Part shown: one piece after another, positions 1 through 8,867 of the stretch
How the letters are laid out: every line of letters begins with the position of its first letter
Position numbering within the stretch: the first letter of the stretch is position 1
DNA from: Paenibacillus polymyxa
GTDB lineage: Bacteria > Bacillota > Bacilli > Paenibacillales > Paenibacillaceae
Direction: 5' to 3'
DNA: 64,000 bases
Assembly (NCBI RefSeq): GCF_001719045.1
Contig: NZ_CP015423.1
Coordinates: 3,166,501 to 3,230,500 of the forward strand
Program-made: the position numbers and the translations under genes
Notes under the pieces: model-generated
Told to the model about the DNA's origin: nothing
The model's input: the letters and a program-made list of their open reading frames with translations, nothing else
Databases searched by the model: none

Positions 1-206
1 ATGACCTTTTTGCCTGTCTCAGACCTTAGTCTATTAATATATGATTGCATCATTATTTTGTTATCAGACTCTTCCGAAAATGAGGTTTGAAAGAGGTTAG
101 GCTTAAATTCTAAAGAAATTTCACGTTTCCGATTTCGTTTTGTACGATACTGCATTCTCCAAGCAATTCTATAAAGCTCGCGTCGGTAATCTTCGATAGC
201 ACCCAT
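1..206 (-). CDS. 5' part of a small basic protein, possibly sigma-70-like (truncated by window edge)
   Basis: An open frame starts with ATG at 206 and runs off the left edge without a stop. It is preceded on the minus strand by a strong GGGGAGGAAA ribosome site. The visible 68 residues are rich in Arg and Lys near the start (RRELYRIAWRMQYRTKR), followed by a more polar stretch. The N-terminal pattern recalls short sigma-70-family regulators found in Paenibacillus and its phages, but no complete domain is visible, so this is only a suggestion. It is transcribed away from the acetyltransferase gene, with about 280 bases of AT-rich DNA between them. Confidence 0.55.
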   Translation of the reverse strand, partial: MGAIEDYRRELYRIAWRMQYRTKRNRKREISLEFKPNLFQTSFSEESDNKIMMQSYINRLRSETGKKV

Positions 207-486
207 CAAAATTTCCTCCCCTTGCTCAAATACGTACATATAAGGTAGGAGTTCTCAAAATCAATATAACAACCAATTTATAGAATCAATTTTATTTTTT
301 TAGCGAATATAATAAAATTTTGAATTATTTTGGAACTATTTGAAATTTCCTTGTAGAGAGCCTCTAAAATTTTGTGAAGGGTATGGGCGATATGGGGAAG
401 CTACTAGAAGACCAAGTGAAGTCAGACGCTCATTTTTTATGCTATATTTTATACATAAGGAAAATTAGTGAGAGTTGAGGTGCAGC

Positions 487-1044
487 ATGACATCAATGAA
501 TATTGTCGAATCATCTGTCAAACCAGGATTAATGGCTTTTCAGGCAAGCACTGAAGATCAGGAGCAGGTTCAGGAGTTAATTTTAAAGACGGCCAGATGG
601 CTGCACAGCAAAGGCTCTACGCAATGGGGACGCTTACTAAAAGGAAAAGATGATCATAACCTAGGCGGCGCTATTGCACGCGGAGAAGTGGTTATTTTCC
701 GAGCATCAGAGGATCATAGCCTGGCAGGCGCAGTGATCTTGCAGCAGCAGCCCAGTGCATGGGACCGTAAGTTGTGGGAACTAGACGAAACGGATTCTGA
801 AGGAGGAACCTCAGTATATCTGCATCGTTTGGTTGTGGATCGCGATAGCACCGGGAAGGGGCGAGGCCGTGAGCTGATGCAATGGATTGAACGAGGCATC
901 CACTTCACAGGCAAGGATCGAATCCGTTTAGACTGTATTGCGGGCAATGACAAGCTTAGTGAGTTTTACAGACAATGCGGTTATACGTATATAGGCGAAA
1001 CGAACGGCTATAATATTTTTGAAAAGATGCTAATAAAGTCATAG
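487..1044 (+). CDS. GNAT family N-acetyltransferase
   Basis: A protein of about 185 residues with the GNAT fold. The region YLHRLVVDRDSTGKGRGREL contains the acetyl-CoA binding motif A (V-x-x-x-x-G-x-G-x-G type), and the C-terminal part has the usual F-Y-x-x-x-G-Y motif (EFYRQCGYTYIG). It should transfer an acetyl group from acetyl-CoA to a small amine, but the substrate cannot be read from the sequence. ATG 487 is chosen because GAGG lies six bases upstream; an in-frame TTG at 475 has no ribosome site. The gene stands alone and is followed by a terminator. Confidence 0.85.
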   Translation: MTSMNIVESSVKPGLMAFQASTEDQEQVQELILKTARWLHSKGSTQWGRLLKGKDDHNLGGAIARGEVVIFRASEDHSLAGAVILQQQPSAWDRKLWELDETDSEGGTSVYLHRLVVDRDSTGKGRGRELMQWIERGIHFTGKDRIRLDCIAGNDKLSEFYRQCGYTYIGETNGYNIFEKMLIKS

Positions 1045-1072
1045 AAAACGGAATCATACTGAAGGAATACGA

Positions 1073-1108
1073 AAGAAGGAAGCAGGTGAGCTGCATTCTT
1101 CTTTTTTT
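1073..1108 (+). terminator. Rho-independent terminator
   Basis: An imperfect 13-bp stem (AAGAAGGAAGCAG pairing with CTGCATTCTTCTT) has a 4-base loop and runs into seven T residues. It lies just after the acetyltransferase gene. Confidence 0.75.
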
Positions 1109-1234
1109 GCTGTATAGCCCTTTACTTTCCCTTGGTCGCTGTCATATCAGAGCCCCAAAAGAAAAAAATTTATATAAAAATGAAAATGGGGATATCGCGC
1201 CTCCCCCTCCTACATATGATGATAGGGAAAGTTT

Positions 1235-1248
1235 TGTAAGCGCTTCAA
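1235..1248 (+). promoter_or_regulatory. cre-like site (CcpA) upstream of sugar ABC importer
   Basis: TGTAAGCGCTTCAA matches the catabolite-response consensus TGWAANCGNTNWCA at 12 of 14 positions and has the AAGCGCTT core. It lies 47 bases before the lipoprotein start, where CcpA binding would fit carbon catabolite control. This is a pattern match only. Confidence 0.5.
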
Positions 1249-1294
1249 AAGAAGGATGACATACAACCATGCGAAGCTACAGGAGGCGGTTAAG

Positions 1295-2593
1295 GTGGAC
1301 AATTACATGAGCTGGATAAAGATTGGATTTTTCCTCAGCGTTCTGTTTTTACTTGCAGCGGCATGCAGTACCTCTCCCAAAATAGAGAACACAGAAGGGC
1401 AAAAAGTGCGACTTACGATGCAGGCTTGGGGTAATCCTGCGGAGGTGAAGGTGTATCAGCGGGCGCTGGATGCATTTGAAAAGGAAAACCCAAATATCGA
1501 GGTTAAGCTGGTGCCTGTACCGGGAGACCAATATGAGCAAAAGCTGTTGACACAGCTTCAGGGAAGTCGCGGACCGGATGTGTTTTATTCGTATGAATCG
1601 ACGATTGCGCGTTTGATCGGGGCGAAGCAGGTACAGCCTTTGGGTGAGTTTTTAAAAAGTGATGCGAGTGATGTGAAGGCTGAGGATTTTCCGGAAGGAT
1701 TGTGGGGACCGGCAAAGCGTGATGGGGAAATTTATGGGGTCACTCCCGACTCCAACCCGATGGTCATGTATTACAACAAAAAGGTATTTAAGGAAGCAGG
1801 CGTGAAGACGCCGCAAGAATACTATGACGAAGGCAAGTGGAATTGGGACGCCTTTGAAGAGGTTACATCCAAGCTGAAGGCAGCCGGAAAGCAGGGTTAT
1901 ATTGCGGAAAACTGGTGGGCTCACTGGTATTCATGGGTGTGGTCGAATGGCGGTCAGATCTTTGATGAACAAGGTAAATATGTGCTGGACCACAATGAAA
2001 AGGGCAAGGAAGCATTCGGTTTTATGTACGATATGGTGAAAAAGGGAAATGCGGTATATCTCGGCTCGCTTCCCAAAGGGCAAGGGGCTGACGCGATGTT
2101 CATGTCCAATCAAGTCGGTATGCTGGCGGCGGGAAGATGGCTGGAACCCTTGTTTAGCCAAAATAAAAGCCTCGACTTCGATTATATCTACTGGCCATCT
2201 AATACCGGTAAGAATGAGCCCGTTGCCATTCCGGTTGCCTATGTAGCTGTAAACAAAAATAGTCCGCATGTGCAAGAGGCCATGAAGTTGGCAGCATTCT
2301 ACGTCTCTGTGAAGGGACAGGAGGCCCGGCTGGTTGAAGGTGGGAATGCCATGGGTACGCTTGCTGCCGCAGATGAGAGCATTATGAAAAAGGCGATAAT
2401 TGAGCATTCAAGCTATTTGACCGAAGGACGTAACATAGGGCATGCTCATGGATCTGCACTGGCCTATGATGCTCAGGTGCCAGGGCTGAACTCGGATATC
2501 ACGGAAACCATCGACCTGATGTTCCTGGGCAAGCAGGATGCTGCGGCAACCATTGAAAAATTGAATCAGATCATATCCAAGGCGGTCAAGTAG
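1295..2593 (+). CDS. Sugar ABC transporter substrate-binding lipoprotein
   Basis: A family 1 extracellular solute-binding protein of about 432 residues. From GTG 1295 the product has a short positive N-terminus, a hydrophobic stretch and the lipobox LAAAC, so it should be lipid-anchored outside the membrane. The start is chosen because GGAGG lies eight bases upstream; an earlier in-frame ATG (1256) would put 13 hydrophilic residues before the signal peptide. The motif YEQKLLTQLQGSRGPDVFY is typical of carbohydrate-binding proteins. Two permease genes follow directly, so it delivers an oligosaccharide to them. No ATPase gene is present, as is usual for Firmicute importers that share MsmX-type ATPases. 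The substrate is unknown. Confidence 0.9.
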   Translation: MDNYMSWIKIGFFLSVLFLLAAACSTSPKIENTEGQKVRLTMQAWGNPAEVKVYQRALDAFEKENPNIEVKLVPVPGDQYEQKLLTQLQGSRGPDVFYSYESTIARLIGAKQVQPLGEFLKSDASDVKAEDFPEGLWGPAKRDGEIYGVTPDSNPMVMYYNKKVFKEAGVKTPQEYYDEGKWNWDAFEEVTSKLKAAGKQGYIAENWWAHWYSWVWSNGGQIFDEQGKYVLDHNEKGKEAFGFMYDMVKKGNAVYLGSLPKGQGADAMFMSNQVGMLAAGRWLEPLFSQNKSLDFDYIYWPSNTGKNEPVAIPVAYVAVNKNSPHVQEAMKLAAFYVSVKGQEARLVEGGNAMGTLAAADESIMKKAIIEHSSYLTEGRNIGHAHGSALAYDAQVPGLNSDITETIDLMFLGKQDAAATIEKLNQIISKAVK

Positions 2594-2631
2594 GCACGGG
2601 ATGGGCCGTGACCGGGGAGGAAGGTGACAAG

Positions 2632-3504
2632 ATGCAGAAAAAGCATCAAGCGCTGTGGGGCTATCTATTCATTGGCCCCCAGTTTTTGGGTCTGTTATGT
2701 TTTTCGCTGTTGCCGTTGCTATATGCGCTTTACTTAAGCTTTGTAAACTGGGATGGATTTGGCGTACCCTTGTTTGTCGGCTTGGACAATTTCAAGGGCC
2801 AATTATCTGATCCTGATTTCTGGAAGGCACTCATCAATACGATGTACTATATGGTGTTGGTCATCCCGGCGGGGATTATATTGGCTCTGCTCGTAGCCAT
2901 CGTGCTCAACAAAGTGAAGGGCAAGGAAATTTATCGCTTGTTCTTTTTCATGCCTGTCGTAACCAGTTCGGTATCGGTTGGTGTCATCTGGATGTGGATA
3001 CTGAACGGCGAATTTGGCATTTTAAATCATCTGCTGCGAGCGATTGGGATTACAGGCCCGATGTGGCTTACCGATACGCAGTGGGTGATTCCGTCGATTG
3101 CGCTTTTGAGCATATGGCTGGGACTTGGATATAATATGGTCATTTTTCTGGCAGGACTCCAGGGTATCTCCAAAAGCTATTACGAGGCAGCCGAAATTGA
3201 CGGGGCCAGCAAGTTCCAGCAGCTAAGGTATATTACATTGCCGCTGTTGTCACCAACGACCTTTTTTGTGACCATCATGATGGTCATCAGTTCTTTTCAG
3301 GTGTTCGATCAGGCGTTTGTCATGACGAATGGAGGGCCAGCCAAAGCAAGCTATACGCTGGTGTACCACATTTATGATCAGGCGTTCATTGACTTCACGA
3401 TGGGAGAAAGTGCTGCGGCAGCAATGATTTTGTTCGTGATCATTCTCGTATTTACACTGCTGCAATTTAAAATGCAAAAGAGGTGGGTGCACTATGGAGA
3501 TTAG
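2632..3504 (+). CDS. Sugar ABC transporter permease (MalF/UgpA type)
   Basis: An integral membrane protein of about 290 residues with six predicted membrane spans. The EAA loop YYEAAEIDGASKFQQLRYIT, near residue 185, contacts the shared ATPase. It opens with WGYLFIGPQFLGLLCF, typical of the first span in CUT1-family permeases. ATG 2632 sits behind GGAGGAAGGTG; an upstream in-frame GTG at 2608 is less well placed. The 3' end overlaps the next permease by 11 bases, so translation is probably coupled. It forms the membrane channel together with that second permease for the substrate bound by the preceding lipoprotein. Confidence 0.92.
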   Translation: MQKKHQALWGYLFIGPQFLGLLCFSLLPLLYALYLSFVNWDGFGVPLFVGLDNFKGQLSDPDFWKALINTMYYMVLVIPAGIILALLVAIVLNKVKGKEIYRLFFFMPVVTSSVSVGVIWMWILNGEFGILNHLLRAIGITGPMWLTDTQWVIPSIALLSIWLGLGYNMVIFLAGLQGISKSYYEAAEIDGASKFQQLRYITLPLLSPTTFFVTIMMVISSFQVFDQAFVMTNGGPAKASYTLVYHIYDQAFIDFTMGESAAAAMILFVIILVFTLLQFKMQKRWVHYGD

Positions 3505-4324
3505 TTCCAGAGGTAGGGTATTCCTGCGCCATGTGCTGCTCGCTGTCGGCTCTTTAGTCATGTTTTTTCCATTCCTGTGGACTGTTCTCAGTTCCCTGAA
3601 GGATATTTCTCAAATTTTCGTCGTCCCACCTCAATGGATTCCTGATCCGTTCGTATGGAGCAACTATCCGGCATCGCTGGAGGCAATGCCCTTCGTGCAG
3701 GCGTATATGAACAGCTTTTACATTACGGTGATCATCGTGACAGCGACACTGATTAGCGCGTCTATGGCGGCGTATGCTTTTGCTAAAATCCGATTTCCGG
3801 GCTCGAACATACTGTTTATCTTGTTCCTCGCTACGATGATGGTGCCCAAGCAGGTGACGATGATTCCGTTATATTTGGTGATGGATCGCATCGGTTGGCT
3901 GGATACACATTGGTCGCTGATCGTACCTGGAGCCTTGTTTAATGCATTCGCAGTGTTTCTGCTCCGCCAGTTCGTCATGGGTATCCCACGCGATCTAGAG
4001 GAAGCGGCGGTAATGGATGGGGCGGGCTACATTCGTATTTACTGGAGCGTCATCCTGCCACTCATTCGTCCGGCATTGGCGGCAATAGGGATTTTCACCT
4101 TTTTGGGTGCCTGGAACAGCTTTCTTGATCCGCTTATCTATCTCAATACACCGGAGAAATTCACGGTTCCGCTTTTACTTAACAATTTCAAAGGGTTATA
4201 TACCGCCGATTGGTCACTGATGATGGCGGGTACCACCATTTCTGTCGTCCCGGTGCTAATCGTCTACATCATTGCCCAAAAGCAAATTATTGAAGGCATC
4301 ACCTTGACGGGAATTAAGGGGTAG
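3494..4324 (+). CDS. Sugar ABC transporter permease (MalG/UgpE type)
   Basis: A 276-residue polytopic membrane protein, the second permease of the importer. The EAA motif LEEAAVMDGAGYIRIYWSVI lies near residue 165, and the sequence ends with the family-typical IIEGITLTGIKG. It overlaps the upstream permease by 11 bases. Downstream, only ten bases separate it from the convergent AraC-type gene. With the binding protein and first permease it makes a three-gene CUT1 importer. The nearby oxidoreductase and AraC regulator suggest that the transported sugar is an unusual one needing redox conversion, which is an inference from context. Confidence 0.92.
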   Translation: MEISSRGRVFLRHVLLAVGSLVMFFPFLWTVLSSLKDISQIFVVPPQWIPDPFVWSNYPASLEAMPFVQAYMNSFYITVIIVTATLISASMAAYAFAKIRFPGSNILFILFLATMMVPKQVTMIPLYLVMDRIGWLDTHWSLIVPGALFNAFAVFLLRQFVMGIPRDLEEAAVMDGAGYIRIYWSVILPLIRPALAAIGIFTFLGAWNSFLDPLIYLNTPEKFTVPLLLNNFKGLYTADWSLMMAGTTISVVPVLIVYIIAQKQIIEGITLTGIKG

Positions 4325-4346
4325 GGGCATCTCTCTACTCCTTTTT
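4318..4346 (+). terminator. Possible Rho-independent terminator of the ABC operon
   Basis: GGGGTAG can pair with CTACTCC (one G-T pair) and is followed by TTTTTG. The structure overlaps the stop codons of both convergent genes. It is short, so the call is tentative. Confidence 0.4.
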
Positions 4347-5171
4347 GTATTTTTTTCGGTACTGTAGTGGGGTGTGCCCGGTAAGGTGCTTGAATACACG
4401 ACCAAAGTGAGCGATGCTGTCAAAACCCGTTTTTTCAGCAATGGAAGTCACTTTCCAGCTTGTTTCTCTTAAATACGCCCGAGCCTGCTGGACCCGCACA
4501 TCCTGAAGATATTCTACTAAGGTAAAACCTGTTGTCTGCTTGAAAATACGGCATAAATACGTGCTGCTAATATAAAAATGCTCAGCCAGCCGATCTAGCG
4601 ACAGGCTCTCGTCATAATGAGCATGCAGGTATGCGATGACCGAGTACACGCGCTGCTGCTTTTCGCTACGTTCCGGTGCAATGGTATCGGCAGTGGCCGA
4701 TTGTATGCGCCGGATGCGGATAAGGAGCTGGAGTAGCAAGCTCTGGAGATATAGCTGGCGGTAGGCATGTTCTTGGTGGTATTCATCTAGCATTTGCCGG
4801 AATAGGTGTTCCAGCTCGCATTGTTCTTCCGCGGAGGGGCGAAGCAGAAAGCTTTTCTCTGGCAGAAGAAGCTGATTCTGATCGCTGGAGGGAGAGACGG
4901 TCATTGACGAGGCTGCAAATTCTTCATCAAAGTTAATCAAAATCCGTTCATGGCTACCGCTACCCTTGTTACTCGTACGGTGAAAATCATGTTTGCTGAT
5001 CCAAATCAAATCGCCCTTCTGGAGCGCATATACCCGCTGATTAATGTAGTAGTAGCGCTCTCCTGCCAGCAAATAATAGATTTCGTGCGCTTGGTGAACA
5101 TGGTCGGCGGACATGCTGAATGGCACCTTCCGCAACGCTTGCTCGATGGCAAAACGGGGTGTAGCGATCAT
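4335..5171 (-). CDS. AraC family transcriptional regulator with N-terminal cupin domain
   Basis: A 278-residue regulator. The N-terminal half has a cupin-like ligand-binding domain (HEIYYLLAGERYYYINQRVY, then GDLIWISKHDFH). The C-terminal 100 residues hold the double helix-turn-helix of the AraC family (LAEHFYISSTYLCRIFKQTT and the signature FDSIAHFGRVFKHLTGHTPL). AAAGGAG sits nine bases before the ATG. It converges on the sugar importer and diverges from the Gfo/Idh/MocA gene, so it likely activates one or both in response to the imported sugar. The 138-base gap to the oxidoreductase gene would contain its binding sites. Confidence 0.92.
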   Translation of the reverse strand: MIATPRFAIEQALRKVPFSMSADHVHQAHEIYYLLAGERYYYINQRVYALQKGDLIWISKHDFHRTSNKGSGSHERILINFDEEFAASSMTVSPSSDQNQLLLPEKSFLLRPSAEEQCELEHLFRQMLDEYHQEHAYRQLYLQSLLLQLLIRIRRIQSATADTIAPERSEKQQRVYSVIAYLHAHYDESLSLDRLAEHFYISSTYLCRIFKQTTGFTLVEYLQDVRVQQARAYLRETSWKVTSIAEKTGFDSIAHFGRVFKHLTGHTPLQYRKKYKKE

Positions 5172-5309
5172 ATCGATAGTCTCCTTTAGTGAAAGAATAC
5201 ATAAGGATAATATATGTATATTTTACGGGAAAAATCATAATAAAAGCGAAGATTTTGCTCTTTCTTATACTATAAAATAAAAGCAATTCATGTAAAGGGT
5301 GTGAACCAA

Positions 5310-6596
5310 TTGACTAAAATCAAATATGCACTTGTGGGTACCGGAGGAAGAGCCGAATTTTTTTACGGTGAAGTTGTTACCGTTTTCAAAGATACCTCGG
5401 AGCTGATCGCGTTCTGTGACGTCAATCAGACGAGAATGGATTATGCCAATCAGCTGCTGCAGGAGAAATACGAGCATGAGCCGATTCCGACCTATAAAGC
5501 TCACGAGTTTGATCGGATGATCGCGGAGACGCAGCCGGATATCGTCATTGTCACGACCATTGACCGGGTGCATCATCGGTATATTATCCGGGCGATGGAG
5601 CTGGGCTGTGATGTCATTTCCGAGAAGCCGATGACGGTGGATGAAGATAAATGCCAAGACATTTTGGATGCCATAGACCGCACGGGACGGAAGCTGCGCG
5701 TCACCTTTAACTACCGCTATGCGCCGCATAATACGAAAATCCGTGAGCTGATCATGGACGGAACGCTCGGAGAGGTGCTGTCAGTCAATTTTGAATGGCT
5801 GCTGAATACACAGCATGGCGCGGATTATTTCCGTCGGTGGCACCGGGACAAGCGCAATAGCGGCGGTCTGCTGGTGCATAAATCGACGCATCATTTTGAT
5901 TTGATGAACTTCTGGCTTGGCTCGAAACCGGAGACGGTGTATGCGATGGGGGATCTGAAATTTTACGGACGAGAAAATGCGGAGCAGCGTGGCGTGACGG
6001 AGTTTTATCAACGGGCTTACGGCAGCAAGGCAGCGGAAAATGACCCCTTTGCGCTACACCTGGACCGTAACGAGCATCTAAAAAGCATGTATCTGGATGC
6101 TGAGCATGAGGATGGCTATGTGCGGGATCAAAGCGTATTTGGCGACAATATCAGCATTGAAGATACGCTGAGTGTCATGGTGAAGTATCAGAACAAGACG
6201 GTAATGAACTATTCGCTGAATGCTTACATGCCTTGGGAGGGCTTTATCATCGTATTTAACGGCACGAAGGGACGGATGGAAGTTCGGGTATCCGAGCAAT
6301 CCTATGTTAATTCCGGTGGCAGCAAGGCAGATGAGGGTGCGCTAAAAGAGAAGACCATCACCATCTATCCCCACTTTGCAGCACCTTATGAAGTCGAAGT
6401 AGAGGAAGGCCAGGGTGGTCATGGCGGAGGAGATCCAGTTATGCTGCGTGATATTTTTGATAAGCCGGCAGAGGATCGGTTTCATCGTGCGGCCTCACAT
6501 ATTGACGGTGCATGGTCCATTTTAACAGGCATTGCCGCCAACCGTTCTATGCGTACAGGTCAACCGGTGAAGGTGGAGGAACTGGTGCGCTTGTAA
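5310..6596 (+). CDS. Gfo/Idh/MocA family NAD(P)-dependent oxidoreductase
   Basis: A protein of about 428 residues with an N-terminal Rossmann fold (YALVGTGGRAEFF, then the family motif EKPMTVDE near residue 112) and a C-terminal alpha/beta substrate domain containing GGLLVHKSTHHFDLMNFWLG. Members oxidise or reduce sugar-like substrates such as inositols and amino- or deoxy-sugars. It is longer than the typical 330-390 residues because of an insertion around residues 200-280. TTG 5310 is preferred because AAAGGG lies ten bases upstream; GTG 5301 is also in frame but too close to it. The gene is divergent from the AraC gene and ends at a very strong terminator. The substrate is probably linked to the adjacent importer. 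Confidence 0.88.
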   Translation: MTKIKYALVGTGGRAEFFYGEVVTVFKDTSELIAFCDVNQTRMDYANQLLQEKYEHEPIPTYKAHEFDRMIAETQPDIVIVTTIDRVHHRYIIRAMELGCDVISEKPMTVDEDKCQDILDAIDRTGRKLRVTFNYRYAPHNTKIRELIMDGTLGEVLSVNFEWLLNTQHGADYFRRWHRDKRNSGGLLVHKSTHHFDLMNFWLGSKPETVYAMGDLKFYGRENAEQRGVTEFYQRAYGSKAAENDPFALHLDRNEHLKSMYLDAEHEDGYVRDQSVFGDNISIEDTLSVMVKYQNKTVMNYSLNAYMPWEGFIIVFNGTKGRMEVRVSEQSYVNSGGSKADEGALKEKTITIYPHFAAPYEVEVEEGQGGHGGGDPVMLRDIFDKPAEDRFHRAASHIDGAWSILTGIAANRSMRTGQPVKVEELVRL

Positions 6597-6613
6597 TGAG
6601 CAGTAAATGTAAT

Positions 6614-6660
6614 ACCGAAAAGCCCCCTCTAACTAGATGAATAGAGGGGGCTTTTCGGTT
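6614..6660. terminator. Strong bidirectional terminator
   Basis: A perfect 17-18 bp stem (6614-6631 with 6642-6659) has a 10-base loop, with a GC-rich centre flanked by A and T runs on both sides. It can serve the oxidoreductase gene and the convergent carbonic anhydrase gene. Confidence 0.92.
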
Positions 6661-6707
6661 GTATTTATATATAGAATGCACCTTACATCTTACGGCACTT
6701 TATTTTA

Positions 6708-7547
6708 TTATTTATTGGCAGTCAGTTCCCGGGTTCCCAGTTGTTGTACAGGACGATGGTTATCGGGGAAAATGGCAGCAAACTGGTTGATTTGGTCTGC
6801 GGACATTTCAATAGGCTGCTCCAGCACTGTCCAATTTACATGTTCTGTGCATGGCGGGGTAGTCAGCGATCCGTTGTAGCGAACGGAGTGCAGGTCTTTT
6901 GGCAGCAGCGCAGCGAGATCTATTTCTTCATCTAGAGCCGCCGCTTCTTGGGAATTATCCTTCGGTAGTTTGGACCAAATGCGGTTGAAAGCCTTGTTTT
7001 CTTTGCCACTTTGGATAAGGACTCCTAAGACAGCTGTGCTTCCGTTGTCGCTTTGATGGACAAAATGAAGCTCCATTTCAGCATTTTTACCATCTATTTG
7101 GTGTTCGCTCGGGTGATGAAAATGAAACTGCTTTAAAGTGAATTTAGTACCGTCCAGCATGATGCTATTGCTGGCATCGGCAACATTGATTTGCACAGTG
7201 TGCCCATTGTTCAAAATGGATGCTTTCGTATTAGTGTAATGAACTTGCAGCGGTTGCTGCGTTTGCGATGCTTCCAAATGGGTATGCTCTATATTGACAG
7301 GAGATTGTTCGTGGCCGTTACCACAAGCAACAAAATCTTTTTCCAGCTCTCCCCAATGCTCCGGTCCCTGATCTCCTTCATAAGACCAGTGCGGGCCTTT
7401 TTGAACAACCGCATGAGCGTTGGTAGCTGATGAGGATGAAGTGCTGGTGGTACTAGAAATGGCGGGCTGTGAATTGCATCCTGTTACTGACACAACCAAG
7501 ATAATGGCAAATATGCTGAACAGGCAACCTTTCCAGTTTTTTTTCAT
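6708..7547 (-). CDS. Alpha-class carbonic anhydrase, lipoprotein
   Basis: A 279-residue protein that interconverts CO2 and bicarbonate outside the membrane. The N-terminus is a lipoprotein signal with the cleavage box VSVTGC, followed by a Ser/Thr-rich linker. The catalytic domain starts with HWSYEGDQGPEHWGEL. The zinc-binding histidines are visible in FTLKQFHFHHPSEH (H-x-H) and in ELHFVH. The C-terminal family signature YNGSLTTPPCTEHVNW is intact, including the Thr of the substrate pocket. The length and order match bacterial alpha-carbonic anhydrases. It is monocistronic and ends at the shared strong terminator. A lipid-anchored form would supply bicarbonate at the cell surface. Confidence 0.95.
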   Translation of the reverse strand: MKKNWKGCLFSIFAIILVVSVTGCNSQPAISSTTSTSSSSATNAHAVVQKGPHWSYEGDQGPEHWGELEKDFVACGNGHEQSPVNIEHTHLEASQTQQPLQVHYTNTKASILNNGHTVQINVADASNSIMLDGTKFTLKQFHFHHPSEHQIDGKNAEMELHFVHQSDNGSTAVLGVLIQSGKENKAFNRIWSKLPKDNSQEAAALDEEIDLAALLPKDLHSVRYNGSLTTPPCTEHVNWTVLEQPIEMSADQINQFAAIFPDNHRPVQQLGTRELTANK

Positions 7548-7689
7548 GTTTCTTTATCCTTCTTCCAAATAGAGTATGTGAAACTTTTTACATTGTAAAT
7601 TATTGTACAAAGTTCCTACAAGGGTCCAAGGACTTAGAAAGAAGCATTTTTCGATTAAATAGTTTTAAGTTAGTAAGTTAGATTTATGT

Positions 7690-7719
7690 TTGTCCTTTTT
7701 GGGCAAGAGTTACTATAAT
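7690..7719 (+). promoter_or_regulatory. Sigma-A promoter of alcohol dehydrogenase gene
   Basis: TTGTCC (7690-7695) and TATAAT (7714-7719) are separated by 18 bases, about 50 bases upstream of the start codon. Two tandem AAGTTAG copies lie just before the -35 box. Confidence 0.65.
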
Positions 7720-7772
7720 AATGGAGTGTGCATTACAAAATAATTCCATATCTATTTAAAGGAGAGATCTAC

Positions 7773-8789
7773 ATGAAAGCAGCAATTGTTACAAAAGACA
7801 AGAAAGTCAGTGTAGAAGAGAAACCTTTACGCTCCCTGAAGCATGGGGAAGCGTTAGTCCAAGTCGAGTATTGCGGAGTTTGCCACACAGATTTACATGT
7901 AAAAAATGCAGATTTCGGTGATGTCACAGGCAGAGTTCTGGGGCATGAAGGTATTGGGAAAGTCATTGAATTAGGTGAAGGAGTAACCAGTCTTAAGATT
8001 GGTGATCGCGTAAGTATTGCCTGGATGTTCCAAAGCTGCGGTCACTGCGAATATTGCCTAACCGGGCGGGAAACGCTGTGTCGTGAAGTTAAAAATGCCG
8101 GATATACGGTAGACGGTGCAATGGCAGAGCAATGTATTGTCACAGCTGACTACGCGGTCAAAGTACCAGATAGTCTTGATCCTGCCGCTGCAAGTAGTGT
8201 AACTTGCGCAGGGGTTACCACATATAAAGCAGTTAAAGTAAGTGAAGTCAAACCAGGACAATGGATCGGTATCTTCGGCATTGGTGGCTTGGGTAACCTG
8301 GCTGTGCAATACGCCAAAAATGTATTCAATGCTAAAGTTGTAGCCTTTGACATCAGTGATGAAAAACTAGAACTGGCCAAACAAATCGGTGCTGACTATA
8401 TCGTTAACAGCATGAAAGAAGATCCGGTCGCTCGAGCTAAGGAGTTAACAAACGGTGCCGGTCTGGATGCAACCGTGGTTACTGCTGTTGCCAAAACACC
8501 TTTCAACCAGGCCATCGACGTTGTGAAGGCTGGCGCGCGTGTCGTAGCTGTAGGTCTCCCAACCGATAAGATGGATCTGGACATTCCACGTCTGGTTCTG
8601 GACGGCATTCAAGTTATTGGCTCCTTGGTCGGCACTCGTGAAGACCTTAAAGAAGCGTTCCAGTTCGCTGCAGAAGGTAAAGTTGTCCCTCTTGTACAAA
8701 AACGTCCGCTCGAAGACATTAATGAGATCTTCGAGGAGATGGAGCAGGGCAAAATCCAAGGACGTATGGTCATTGATTTCACAAATTAA
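7773..8789 (+). CDS. adhA: Zinc-dependent alcohol dehydrogenase (AdhA/AdhP type)
   Basis: A medium-chain dehydrogenase/reductase of 338 residues. The catalytic zinc site is seen in [10 protein letters not shown] and in GHEGIG. The structural zinc cysteines are in [15 protein letters not shown], the NAD-binding glycine motif is [16 protein letters not shown], and the usual [15 protein letters not shown] region is present. ATG 7773 follows AAAGGAGA at a good distance; an in-frame ATG 45 bases earlier has no ribosome site. The neighbours (HxlR regulator, MFS exporter, aldo-keto reductase) suggest a role in detoxifying aldehydes rather than in fermentation. The closest described relative by gene logic is AdhA of Bacillus subtilis, which belongs to an aldehyde-stress regulon. 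Confidence 0.92.
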   Translation: MKAAIVTKDKKVSVEEKPLRSLKHGEALVQVEYCGVCHTDLHVKNADFGDVTGRVLGHEGIGKVIELGEGVTSLKIGDRVSIAWMFQSCGHCEYCLTGRETLCREVKNAGYTVDGAMAEQCIVTADYAVKVPDSLDPAAASSVTCAGVTTYKAVKVSEVKPGQWIGIFGIGGLGNLAVQYAKNVFNAKVVAFDISDEKLELAKQIGADYIVNSMKEDPVARAKELTNGAGLDATVVTAVAKTPFNQAIDVVKAGARVVAVGLPTDKMDLDIPRLVLDGIQVIGSLVGTREDLKEAFQFAAEGKVVPLVQKRPLEDINEIFEEMEQGKIQGRMVIDFTN

Positions 8790-8828
8790 AATGATGTCCA
8801 ATTCGTAACCCTTGGAATTCGGAGAGAG

Positions 8829-8864
8829 AAAGCGCCTGCTGATGTATTGCAGGCGCTCTTTTTG
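8829..8864. terminator. Rho-independent terminator
   Basis: A nine-base perfect stem AGCGCCTGC / GCAGGCGCT is followed by a T run. It lies between the convergent adhA and HxlR genes. Confidence 0.9.
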
Positions 8865-8867
8865 GCT

